From assembly GCF_002024165.1 (NCBI RefSeq), contig NZ_MWQN01000001.1:682001-746000 (forward strand): DNA of 64,000 nt, read 5' to 3'. Position 1 is the stretch's first letter; each line of letters opens with the position of its first letter. A model generated the notes under the pieces. The model ran no database searches. It was not told the origin of the DNA and saw only the letters and a list, made by a program, of their open reading frames with translations. This stretch comes from Embleya scabrispora (GTDB lineage: Bacteria; Actinomycetota; Actinomycetes; Streptomycetales; Streptomycetaceae). Of the stretch, positions 48,497 through 56,632 are shown one piece after another. Position numbers and translations under genes: made by a program.

Positions 48497-48905
48497 CCGC
48501 GACCCCCTGGGCGGCAAGTGACCGACTTCGTGCTCGTCATCTCGACGACACCCCCTACCGCACCCGCGCGCGGGGCCGGCCCGCGCGCAACCGATGACCA
48601 CCGGATCACGGGGACGCGCGATCCGTTACCGCTTGGTTAGCCGGCACAACCTTGGCCGTAATCGCTCGAATGCGCTACCGACGCGTGTCGGTCGTTACAA
48701 GATCACTCGCAGTGACGATTCGCTGCGCAGTGCACTGCGTTCAAAGCTTGAACGATCAAATCGTTATCTAGTCGGGCTGATTTCATGTTGTGGACCCATT
48801 CCCCTGCTTATTCGTGTCACCTAGGCTCCGATCCCAACACCACGTCAAACGATTCGGGACCTCCGTGCAGGGAGGGTTTCGAGTCCCCTCCATCGGACGG
48901 TCCAC
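48497..48905. promoter_or_regulatory. Divergent lacI/MFS control region with clustered dyads
   Basis: 409 bp, less G+C-rich than the surroundings. Four inverted repeats lie within 63 bp: TCACT-CGC-AGTGA (48703-48715), the perfect palindrome CGCAGTGCACTGCG (48726-48739), CGTTCAA-AGC-TTGAACG (48738-48754) and AACGAT-CAA-ATCGTT (48751-48765). One or more are probably LacI-family operators. Confidence 0.6.
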
Positions 48906-50258
48906 ATGAGTTCGACCACCACAGAGGAGCCCGGCTCCTCGTCGCCGGCACCGGTGTCCGTCGCGGACCCCGAGAACACCGGGTACAAGGTCGCTCCGCT
49001 CTACGCGACGTTGCCCCTCGCCAACATCGCGCTCTACATGCTGTGGCTGGGCGTGGGGGTGTACCTGCTCCCGATCCAGGTCATCCACATCAAGGGCGTG
49101 CCCGACCAGGAAGCGCTGAAGTGGCCGATCTTCTGGGGCGCGCTGTTCGCCACGATCGGCAATCCGCTGTTCGGCAAGCTCTCCGACATCACCCGCTCGC
49201 GGTTCGGCCGGCGCTCGCCCTTCATCCTGTTCTGCGCACTCGTCGGCGCCGCCGCGCTGTGCTTCCAGGCCAACGCGAACTCGATCGCGGCGGTGGGGCT
49301 GACCTGGGGCCTCATCCAGTTCATCATGAACGGCTACCAGGCCGCGGTGACTGCGGTCATGCCCGACCGGGTGCCGGCGAGCAAGTACGGCCGGTTCTCC
49401 GCGATGATCGGCCTCGGCATCCCCGTGGGCACGATCGTGGCCTCACTGCTGCTGGCCGGCGTCGACCTGAGCATGATCGGGATCGACGCGCGGATCGGCG
49501 GCTTCGACGGCCGCTTCGCCGACCCGTCCGACGGCGGGGCCAAGGGCTTCTACCTGATCGCCGCGATCCTGGTGGCCGCCGCGCTGATCTTCGTGGTCGT
49601 CAGCCCCGACCGCTCCACCAGGGACCTGCCGCGCGAGCCGTTCGCGTTCGTCGCCTTCGTCAAGGGCTTCTGGGTCTCGCCGCGCGAGCACGCCGACTTC
49701 TTCATCGCCCTGCTCTCGCGCCTGGGCGTGATGCTCGGCTACATGGTGGTGCTGCAGTTCAACTTCTTCATCCTGCTGATGTACGTGAAGATCCCGCAGG
49801 CCGAGGTGGTGTCCAAGCTGGGCACCCTCACCGTGATCAACGCGGTGGTGACCATCGTCGCGGCCGTGGTGATCGGCCCGATCGTGGACCGCGTCGGCCG
49901 GGTCAAGCCGTTCGTGATCGCCTCCGGCGCCGGCGCGGCGCTGTCCCTGGTCATCCCGATGATCTGGGCCACCGAGGACGGCATGATCGCCTTCCAGATC
50001 GCCAACGGCCTGTTCTTCGGCATGTACATGGCCGTCGACATGGCCCTGATCACCCAGGTCCTCCCCCGCCCCCAGGACGTCGGCAAGGACATGGGCCTGA
50101 TCAACATAGCCAACGCCGGCCCCCAAATCGCCGCCCCGTTCCTGGCCCCTTTCCTGGTCGACGACCTGGACCTGGGCTACAAGGGCCTCTTCGCCTTCGC
50201 CGCCGCCATCTCCCTCCTGGGAGCCCTGCTGGCCCTACTGGTCAAGCGCGTGCGGTAG
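48906..50258 (+). CDS. MFS sugar-type permease (GPH/SLC45-like)
   Basis: A 450-residue, roughly 12-helix transporter. After a disordered N-terminus come 'LANIALYMLWLGVGVYLLPI' and the MFS signature 'GNPLFGKLSDITRSRFGRRS' (loop 2-3, GxxSDxxxxRxGRR), as in sucrose/melibiose-type carriers. 'QAAVTAVMPDRVPASKYGRF' is also typical of that branch. With the divergent LacI regulator it probably imports a disaccharide or glycoside, but no hydrolase is adjacent. Confidence 0.85.
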   Translation: MSSTTTEEPGSSSPAPVSVADPENTGYKVAPLYATLPLANIALYMLWLGVGVYLLPIQVIHIKGVPDQEALKWPIFWGALFATIGNPLFGKLSDITRSRFGRRSPFILFCALVGAAALCFQANANSIAAVGLTWGLIQFIMNGYQAAVTAVMPDRVPASKYGRFSAMIGLGIPVGTIVASLLLAGVDLSMIGIDARIGGFDGRFADPSDGGAKGFYLIAAILVAAALIFVVVSPDRSTRDLPREPFAFVAFVKGFWVSPREHADFFIALLSRLGVMLGYMVVLQFNFFILLMYVKIPQAEVVSKLGTLTVINAVVTIVAAVVIGPIVDRVGRVKPFVIASGAGAALSLVIPMIWATEDGMIAFQIANGLFFGMYMAVDMALITQVLPRPQDVGKDMGLINIANAGPQIAAPFLAPFLVDDLDLGYKGLFAFAAAISLLGALLALLVKRVR

Positions 50259-50269
50259 CGGCAGGGGCC

Positions 50270-50775
50270 ATGCGGGGGCCGGATCGGGACTGCGCGTCAC
50301 ACCGGGGTTGGGTCGGGCTGCGGCGTCGCACCGGGGTTGGGTCGGGCTGCGGCGTCGCACCGGGGTTGGGTCGGGACCGCAGCATCGCACCCGACCCAAG
50401 GTGGGACCGGAGCATCACGCCCGACCCAACGCGGGACCGCAGCGTCACGCCCGACCCAAAGCGGGACCGCAGCGTCACACCCGACCCAAAGCGGGACCGC
50501 AGCGTCACACCCGACCCAACGCGGAACCGCAGCATCACACCGGGCCCGAATCGGAACCGCAGCATCACACCCGACCCAACGCGGAACCGCAGCATCACAC
50601 CGGGCCCGAATCGGAACCGCAGCGTCACACCGGGCCCGAATCGGAACCGCAGCGTCACACCGGGCCCGAATCGGAACCGCAGCATCACACCGACCCAACG
50701 CGGAACCGCAGCATCACACCCGACCCAACGCGGAACCGCAGCATCACACCGGGCCCGAATCGGAACCGCAGCGTT
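50270..50775. repeat. Inverted pair of ~30-bp tandem repeat arrays
   Basis: Three ~29-bp units containing GGGGTTGGGTCGGGCTGCGGC (50315-50375) are followed by about thirteen 30-bp units containing CCCGACCCAA or CGGGCCCGAAT plus CGGAACCGCAGC. GTTGGGTCGGG in the first set is the reverse complement of CCCGACCCAAC in the second, so the array switches orientation near 50375. Two unit types alternate in the second part. Thirty being a multiple of three, all frames stay open and give 10-residue peptide repeats that are not credible proteins. Confidence 0.92.
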
Positions 50776-51326
50776 GCTTCTTATTAGGCGCTTCGCGCCG
50801 GCTCGCGAGGCACCGCTTTTCTGCTCCCCCGCTTCGCTCCTCCGCAGAAAAGCGGCACCCCGCTCGCGGCTGTGCGCCCCTCCGCTTCGCTCCGGGTCGC
50901 CCAGCCTAAAAAACAAGCGGCGGCTCCGCCGCTCTCCGCGCTTCGCGCGTCGATCACCACCTCGGCCAGGGTCGTGGGCGCTGACGCGCCGACGGGATGC
51001 ACCAACGACTCGGGTCACCGGGGAAAGCCCGTGTCGCGAGGGTGGCCAAATCGCGAATGGCCCAGGTCGCGCCGGGAGCCGGGCTCTCCCGATCGCCACG
51101 CCCGTGGCGCGTCAGCGCCCACGACCCAGGCCGCCCACGCGATCGACGCGCGAAGCGCGGAGAGCGGCGGAGCCGCGATTTTTTGGGTCGGATGGCCCGG
51201 AGCGAAGCGGAGGGACAGCCGGCCCCGAGCGAGGGGCCGCTTTTCTGCGGAGGAGCGAAGCGGGGGAGCAGAAAAGCGGTGCCTCGCGAGCCGGCGCGAA
51301 GCGCCCAACAAGAAGCAACGCTGCGG
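50766..51326. repeat. Large imperfect inverted repeat (two ~220-bp arms)
   Basis: Left arm 50766-50990 and right arm 51106-51326 are near-complementary from the outer CCGCAGCGTTGCTTCTT to the inner GTGGGCGCTGACGCGCC, with a 115-bp centre. Within each arm are smaller dyads such as GCGCTTCGCGC, CCGCTTTTCTGC...GCAGAAAAGCGG and GCGGCGGAGCCGC. Transcribed on either strand it would form a very long hairpin. The arms encode similar short open frames on opposite strands, which is only a consequence of the symmetry. Confidence 0.9.
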
Positions 51327-51360
51327 ACACGACTCTGGTGTCCCGCGTTGCTCGCGTCGC

Positions 51361-51620
51361 GATTCCGGCTACCCCACGGCCCACTTCACGACCGCGCCCC
51401 CCATCACGCTCACCTCAGCGACTCCGGCCACCCCCCAGCCCGCCTCACGACCGCGTCCCCTCATCCCGCCCACCTCGCGAACCCGGCCACCCCCCAGCCC
51501 ACTTCACGACTCCGCCCCCCAACTCACTCACCTCGTGACTCCGGCCACCCCCCAGCCCGCCTCACGACCGCGCCCCCCGTCACGCCCACCTCGCGACTCC
51601 AGCCACCCCAAGACCCACCC
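51361..51620. repeat. C-rich tandem repeats of about 58-60 bp
   Basis: About four units of the form CGACTCCGGCCACCCCCCAG, CCCGCCTCACGACCGCG, CCCCCCGTCACGCCCACCT. Copies become less exact to the right and fade into a C-tract-rich sequence up to about 51890. The complementary strand has many G-runs. Confidence 0.8.
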
Positions 51621-51931
51621 CACGACCCCGGCGCCGCACTCCACGCACCCTGCGCCCCCAACGCCCGCGCGCGCCCCACTCACCCCGCCCCCGGCTACCC
51701 ACCCCCCGCGCCCCGCAACTCAGGCGCCCCACCCCACCCACCCCACCACCCCGACCAAATCACCGCGCAACTCCGGCCCCCCCAACCGCCTCACCCACAA
51801 CTCCCGCGCCCCACGCCCCGGCGCACCCGCCCTCCGCCCTCCGCCCTCCGCTCCCGTAACCCACCCACCCGCCCTCCACCCCCGTGAGCCGGCGGCAGGC
51901 ACGGTGGCCAGGTGTCCGCCCTTGCCCGCGG

Positions 51932-52591
51932 TCAGTCCCGGCGTAGTTCGCCCGCTGTCCAGCGGTCGGCGAGGAGTGTGGCCATGTCGTCCCACGCGGC
52001 CTCGACGATTCGGGACAGGCCGGCGGTGTCCATGACCTCGTCCTCGGTCCATTCGTCCATCGCCACCCGCATGACCGAGTGGTACAGGGTCACCAACAGC
52101 GCCGGGCGCCGGTCGAGTTCCGGGGTCAGGCCCTCGCGGCGGGCGATCTCCGCCGCCATTCGCCGCTCCAGCTCGATCGCGTTGCGCAGCGAGGCGGCCA
52201 GCAGTACCGGGGTGCCTTCGATCAGTCGGCGCATCCGCAGGAACTCGTGGCCCGCGCCGTCGGCCGGCTCGTCGCCGAACTCCGACAACACCTCGGTACC
52301 CGCGCGGCGCAGCGCGGTCAGCGGCGCCTCGTCGGCCGGTCGGGTGGCCAGTGCGGACAGGAACAGTTGCTCGAACTCCATGGCCCGGGCCAGCGCCACC
52401 TCCTCCTTGCCCGCGAAGTAGCGGAAGAAGGTGCGCCGGGAGACCTCCACGGCGGCGACGATCTCGTCGATGGTCGTGGCGTCGTATCCCTTGCGCAGGA
52501 ACAGCTCCTGCGCGGCGTCCACCAGGGCCTCTCGCGTGCGTTCCTTCTTGCGCTCGCGCAAACCCGTCGCGGCGCCGGCCGTGTCCCGCAC
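51932..52591 (-). CDS. TetR-family transcriptional regulator
   Basis: 219 residues from GTG 52591 (AGGAAG 7 nt upstream). The helix-turn-helix is 'TTIDEIVAAVEVSRRTFFRY' at about residues 40-59, followed by FAGKEE and the ligand domain. It diverges from a 14-TM drug-type exporter, the common arrangement in which the regulator represses the pump until a toxic ligand binds. Confidence 0.92.
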   Translation of the reverse strand: MRDTAGAATGLRERKKERTREALVDAAQELFLRKGYDATTIDEIVAAVEVSRRTFFRYFAGKEEVALARAMEFEQLFLSALATRPADEAPLTALRRAGTEVLSEFGDEPADGAGHEFLRMRRLIEGTPVLLAASLRNAIELERRMAAEIARREGLTPELDRRPALLVTLYHSVMRVAMDEWTEDEVMDTAGLSRIVEAAWDDMATLLADRWTAGELRRD

Positions 52592-52665
52592 GTTGCGTCT
52601 TCCTCTCCTTGGTCCTGCACAGTATGGCACTTGTCACTGCGTGCAACTTGAGTGATTTGGCTACT

Positions 52666-52680
52666 TGGCACACGGTGCCA
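52666..52680. promoter_or_regulatory. Candidate TetR operator
   Basis: TGGCAC-ACG-GTGCCA, a perfect 6-bp inverted repeat in the 141-bp gap between the divergent regulator and exporter. A weaker second dyad, TATCG...CGATA (52681-52700), adjoins it. Confidence 0.55.
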
Positions 52681-52732
52681 TATCGTTCGATGGTTCGATA
52701 CGACGCTGAACACGGATGGATGTAGGGGACGC

Positions 52733-54364
52733 ATGAGCCAGACTTCGACGGCGGCGACACCGGACGCACCCCCTCCGGATCCCGCCACTCCCCCCGCCCG
52801 CAAGGGCATGCAGGGTCATCCCTGGCTCACCCTCCTCGCGGTCGCGTTCGGCGTGATGATGGTGGCCCTCGACGGGACCGTCGTCGGCATCGCCAACCCG
52901 GCCATCTCCAAGGACCTCGACGCCTCGCTCGCCGACCTGCAATGGGTCACCAACGGCTATCTGCTCGCGCTCGCGGTGTGCCTGATCCCGGCGGGCAAGC
53001 TCGGCGACCGCTACGGGCACAAGACGATCTTCCTGATCGGCGCGGCCGGCTTCGCCGCCACGTCGCTGCTCATCGCGTTCTCCCAGTCGGTCTCGATGCT
53101 GATCGCGTTCCGGGTGCTCCAGGGCGTGTTCGGCGCGCTGCTCCAGCCCACCGCGCTCGGTCTGCTGCGCAACAGCTTCCCCGGCAACAAGCTGAACATG
53201 GCGATCGGCATCTGGGGCGCGGCGATCTCCACCGCCACCGCCGCCGGTCCGATCGTCGGCGGTCTGCTCGTCGAACACGTCAGCTGGCAGTCGGTGTTCT
53301 ACATCAACGTGCCGATCGGCGTACTGACGCTGGTGGTCGGCATCTGGGCGCTGGCCAACAGCCGGGTGGCCGGTGCGAGCAACCGGATCGACTACCTCGG
53401 CGTGGTGCTGTTGTCGGTGGCGATGTTCTGCCTGGTGTGGGGCGTGATCAAGAGCGGCGAGAAGGGCTGGGGCAGCGCCTACACGCTCGGCTTCATGGCC
53501 GCCGCGGCGATCCTGCTCGCGGTCTTCGCGCTGTGGCAGACCCGGGCGGCCGAACCGCTGATGCCGATGGGGATGTTCCGCAACCGGTCGTTCTCGATCG
53601 GCATCGTGCTGATGATCTTCATGGCGTTCGCGATGTTCGGCGCGATGTTCTTCATCACCTTCTACCTCCAGGGCGTCAACGGGCTCAGCCCGACCGAGAC
53701 CGGCGTACGGATGTTGCCGATGTCGGTGGTGATGATGATCGGCTCGCCGATCGGCGGCCTCGCGATCACCAAGCTGGGCCCGCGTATTCCGATCATCGCC
53801 GGCCTGGCGCTGTCCGCGACCGCGATGGCGCTGCTGGCCCGGCTGGGCGAGGACGCGAGCTTCGGCGCGACCATGCTGCCGTTCGTGCTGCTCGGATTCG
53901 GGCTCAGCCCGATCATGGTGGGCGCCACCGACATCATCGTCGGCAACGCCTCGCTCGAACTCTCCGGCGTGGCCTCCGGGATCCAGCAGGCCGCGATGCA
54001 GGTCGGCGGCGCGCTCGGCACCGCCGTGCTCGGTGCGGTGGTGGCGGCCAAGGTCTCCTCGGTACTGCCGGACCGGTGGCCCGCGGCGGCCGGCGACTAC
54101 GCCTCGATGCCGCACGGGCAGCGCGAGGGGATCGAGGGCTCGGTCGCGCAGGGGTTCCCGCCGCTGCGACCGGACCTGCTGGGCGGCAGGCAGTTGGACG
54201 GCCCGGCGACGGAGGCGGTCCGACACGCCTCGGCCACCACGTTCCTGGACGGCATGCAACTGGCCTTCACCATCGCCGCGATCACGATGGCGGTCGGCAT
54301 CGTCCTGGCCCTGTTCGTCCGCCAGGGCGAAAAGCGCGAGGGCGCGGTCGCCGTACACGTGTAA
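52733..54364 (+). CDS. Drug exporter of the MFS DHA2 family (EmrB/QacA-like)
   Basis: A 543-residue, 14-helix proton-coupled exporter. Motif C-type and DHA2 signatures: 'MMVALDGTVVGIANPAISKD' (helix 1 Asp), 'DLQWVTNGYLLALAVCLIPA', 'GKLGDRYGHKTIFLIG' and 'GPIVGGLLVEHVSWQSVFYI'. It probably removes hydrophobic toxic compounds. Start ATG 52733 with AGGGGA upstream. Control by the divergent TetR is likely. Confidence 0.92.
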   Translation: MSQTSTAATPDAPPPDPATPPARKGMQGHPWLTLLAVAFGVMMVALDGTVVGIANPAISKDLDASLADLQWVTNGYLLALAVCLIPAGKLGDRYGHKTIFLIGAAGFAATSLLIAFSQSVSMLIAFRVLQGVFGALLQPTALGLLRNSFPGNKLNMAIGIWGAAISTATAAGPIVGGLLVEHVSWQSVFYINVPIGVLTLVVGIWALANSRVAGASNRIDYLGVVLLSVAMFCLVWGVIKSGEKGWGSAYTLGFMAAAAILLAVFALWQTRAAEPLMPMGMFRNRSFSIGIVLMIFMAFAMFGAMFFITFYLQGVNGLSPTETGVRMLPMSVVMMIGSPIGGLAITKLGPRIPIIAGLALSATAMALLARLGEDASFGATMLPFVLLGFGLSPIMVGATDIIVGNASLELSGVASGIQQAAMQVGGALGTAVLGAVVAAKVSSVLPDRWPAAAGDYASMPHGQREGIEGSVAQGFPPLRPDLLGGRQLDGPATEAVRHASATTFLDGMQLAFTIAAITMAVGIVLALFVRQGEKREGAVAVHV

Positions 54365-54571
54365 CGGGCGGTCGCCGCGCCTTCCGGGCCGGGCCGCCCG
54401 CGCGGCGTCCGCGCACCGCCGGTCGGGCATGGCATGCCGTGGCGATCGGCATGGCCTGCCCCGTCCCACCGGCCCGTTGCGGCATGATCCATGGGTAATG
54501 GTCATTCGACCTGCGCGCCGTTCCCGACCTCGGTCGGGGGCGGCGTCGTGGGTTTCCCCGGCAAATTAGAC

Positions 54572-54585
54572 AGGTATTCTTACCT
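54572..54585. promoter_or_regulatory. Dyad overlapping the marR-type promoter
   Basis: AGGTA-TTCT-TACCT ends 1 nt before the GTG start of the MarR gene and includes a possible -10 (TATTCT, 54575-54580), so it is well placed for autorepression. Confidence 0.5.
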
Positions 54586-54586
54586 C

Positions 54587-55087
54587 GTGCAGCAAGACAC
54601 CTCCTCCGGGCCCGAACTGGTGACATTGCTGGTCACCGCCGTGCGCGGGATCAGCCAACTGTTCTCCGACCGCATGACGGCCGCCGGTTTCGACGAGATC
54701 CGGCCCACGCACGGCTTCGCGCTGACCCTGATCGGCGAGGACGGCACCACCGCCACCGAGCTCGGTCGCCGACTCGGCATGACCAAGCAGTCGGCCGGCG
54801 AAGTGGTCTCACACCTGGCCCGGCACGGCTACGTCGACCGCAAACCCGACCCCGCCGACCGCCGCGCCCGTCGGATCACCCTCACCGAACGCGGCCGCGA
54901 GTGCCTGCGGGTGATCTGGGCCGAGCTGTCCTGGATCCAGGGCGCCTGGACCAAGGCGGTCGGCGACGACGGGGTCGAGGTACTCAAGGACGGTCTACGC
55001 GCGGGCATGCGCCAACTCGGCGCCTCCGGCGAACTCCCCGACAACCTCAGCCAGGCGTGGTGGTGGCGCGACGCCCGCAGCCTGTAG
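54587..55087 (+). CDS. MarR-family transcriptional regulator
   Basis: A 166-residue winged-helix regulator: 'IRPTHGFALTLIGEDGTTAT', 'ELGRRLGMTKQSAGEVVSHL' (recognition helix), and the wing 'GYVDRKPDPADRRARRITLT'. The GTG at 54587 is chosen because upstream in-frame residues are not family-like. A -10-like TATTCT only 6 nt before it suggests a leaderless message. The target is unknown; the DHA2 exporter lies 222 bp upstream on the same strand. Confidence 0.87.
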   Translation: MQQDTSSGPELVTLLVTAVRGISQLFSDRMTAAGFDEIRPTHGFALTLIGEDGTTATELGRRLGMTKQSAGEVVSHLARHGYVDRKPDPADRRARRITLTERGRECLRVIWAELSWIQGAWTKAVGDDGVEVLKDGLRAGMRQLGASGELPDNLSQAWWWRDARSL

Positions 55088-55109
55088 GCCGCGGCGCCCC
55101 CACCCCTGC

Positions 55110-55780
55110 GCCGGGCCGGGGTGGGTGTCGGTGACCTGGGCCGGTTCCACCGGCTGCGCGTACTCCCCGACGAACTCCCGCACCCTCGCCGGCATTTCGC
55201 CCCGCTGCCGGTCGGTCCCCCCATCGCACTCGCGTAGCCGAACGCGGCGATCCGCTCCACGCCCGCGTCATGGGCCACGACTCGCGGCGCCGGAAGAGGG
55301 TCCGCTCCGCGCGCTCGAACCAGGGGCTGCGGGCGACCGCCGGGCGGTCATCGCGCAGGCCGCCGAACGGGCACTCGGCCACCTCGTACAGCCGGTCCAC
55401 CAGCGCGTTCCCCTGATCCCGCGCGTTCCACGGCAGCGCCGGCACCCCGGCCGGCCGCAACACCCGCGCGATCTCGCGCAGCGCCGGCTCCGGCTCCGGC
55501 TCGAACCGGTGGCACGCCCGGGTCACGGTGACCACGTCGACCGTGCCCTCCGGCAGCGGTATCGACTCCGCCGTGCCGACCGGCACCCCTTCGACCATCC
55601 GGGCGAACGTCTCACGCACCGCGCCGACGGCTCCATCGCCGCGACCCGCGCCCCGCGCTCGGCCGGCCGGCGGGTCGATGTGCCGGTGCCGGCGGCCGGA
55701 TCGAGCACCGAGGTGCCCGGCCCGATCCCCGCCCCGGCGTACAGGTGATCCGTCGCCTCGTTCGCATGGGACGGTCGCAC
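55110..55780 (-). pseudogene. Frameshifted class I SAM-dependent methyltransferase
   Basis: Pieces of one methyltransferase appear in order but in different frames. First comes 'EATDHLYAGAGIGPGTSVLD' with the SAM loop DPAAGTGT (55780 to about 55625). Then 'VRETFARMVEGVPVGTAESI' through 'SPWFERAERTLFRRRES' (about 55625-55280). Then 'MAHDAGVERIAAFGYASAMG' (about 55278-55215), and finally 'MPARVREFVGEYAQPVEPAQ' (from about 55195). At least three frame changes are needed, and the N-terminal ~40 residues are reduced. The gene is probably dead. Confidence 0.8.
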
Positions 55781-55810
55781 CCCGGCCCCGCGCGGCCGAC
55801 AAGGGCGCTG

Positions 55811-56158
55811 TCAGGGCCGGCCGACCAGCACCGCCGCCGCCAGCACGCACGCCGCCGACACCGTCAGCAACGTCGCGCGGATCGCCCGGTCGCCGACCGC
55901 CGCCGTGCCGCCCCGAACCGCGTGGTCGACCTGTCGGTGCCGCAGCAACCCCACCACGTATACCCCGAAGCCGGCCGCCATCACCACGAACCCCGGCAGC
56001 ATGAACCACCAGCGCCCCGGTACGTGGCCGGCCCGTACCAGCAGCGCCCCGTTGGCGACGAACGCCAGCGACGTGCGCGACCACGCCATCCGAGTGCGCT
56101 CCGGCTGCAGCCCCGGATCCAGGGGCGCGCCCGGCAGCGCGACGGGGCGGCGGCCCAT
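55811..56158 (-). CDS. DUF202 membrane protein
   Basis: A 115-residue protein with three hydrophobic helices. The family signature is 'LDPGLQPERTRMAWSRTSLA' (ERTxxAWxRTxL) before the first helix. DUF202/YidH-like proteins are small inner-membrane proteins of unknown role. Its ATG overlaps the stop of the similar upstream gene (TGATG). Confidence 0.82.
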   Translation of the reverse strand: MGRRPVALPGAPLDPGLQPERTRMAWSRTSLAFVANGALLVRAGHVPGRWWFMLPGFVVMAAGFGVYVVGLLRHRQVDHAVRGGTAAVGDRAIRATLLTVSAACVLAAAVLVGRP

Positions 56159-56532
56159 CAGGACACGAGCATGAGCACGACGCTCACCACGATCACGATT
56201 CCCAGACCCGCCGACACCACCAGCGGCAGCGCGGAGAACGGCAGCGCCCGGCCCAGCCGCATCGCCCGCTCGACCTGGTACCAGCGCCGGTACGCGGTGG
56301 CCGACAGGGTCAGCGCCAAACCGACCAGGGCCAGCCCGAGCATCAGGCGCTGCGCCCGCGAAGCCAGGTCCGGCACCAGTTGCACCACCGCCACCCCGCC
56401 CGCGAGCAGGGAGAGCGCGGTGCGGATCCAGGCCAGGAACGTGCGTTCGTTGGCGAGGGTGAACCGATAGTCGGGCTCGTCGCCGATTTCCCGCAGCCGG
56501 GAGCCCTTCCGATCGGATTTCATGATCTTCAT
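56158..56532 (-). CDS. DUF202 (YidH-like) membrane protein
   Basis: About 124 residues. 'DYRFTLANERTFLAWIRTAL' is the DUF202 core, then three membrane helices ('SLLAGGVAVVQLVPDL', 'LMLGLALVGLALTLSATAY', 'LPLVVSAGLGIVIVVSVVL'). It pairs with the following DUF202 gene, a common two-gene arrangement that may form a heteromer. The start is uncertain: ATG 56532, ATG 56523 and GTG 56541 are all in frame without a strong ribosome site. Confidence 0.82.
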   Translation of the reverse strand: MKIMKSDRKGSRLREIGDEPDYRFTLANERTFLAWIRTALSLLAGGVAVVQLVPDLASRAQRLMLGLALVGLALTLSATAYRRWYQVERAMRLGRALPFSALPLVVSAGLGIVIVVSVVLMLVS

Positions 56533-56581
56533 TATCGGCACAGGACCCCGACCGCCTCATCCGGGCCGGCGCGAACGCAGC

Positions 56582-56612
56582 GAGCCGCCCACCCGGGCGG
56601 GGTGGGCGGCTC
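56582..56612 (-). terminator. Terminator after nusB
   Basis: 13-bp perfect stem GAGCCGCCCACCC/GGGTGGGCGGCTC with a GGGCG loop, starting 20 nt past the nusB stop and separating it from the accessory DUF202 genes. Confidence 0.8.
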
Positions 56613-56632
56613 GACGGGTCCGGCGGCGGACG

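Larger units (their letters stand above)
50259..51931. other. 1.7-kb noncoding repeat island
   Basis: No gene is supported between the MFS permease and the TetR regulator. The island is built from three parts in order: inverted 30-bp arrays, a very large inverted repeat, and a C-rich ~58-60-bp repeat that decays into C-rich sequence. The strong C bias on this strand differs from neighbouring genes. No transposase or reverse transcriptase lies nearby. Confidence 0.8.

Noticed and set aside
50270-51300. Long open frames on both strands giving 10-residue peptide repeats or Arg-rich proteins
   Set aside because: They follow from a 30-bp period without stops and from the inverted-repeat symmetry. 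They lack ribosome sites and normal composition.
50766-51326. Retron or insertion sequence
   Set aside because: No reverse transcriptase or transposase reading frame occurs within several kilobases, and no target-site duplication was seen.
52661-54505. 614-codon open frame antisense to the DHA2 exporter
   Set aside because: His/Asp/Arg-rich compositional shadow; the exporter frame has clear membrane helices and family motifs.
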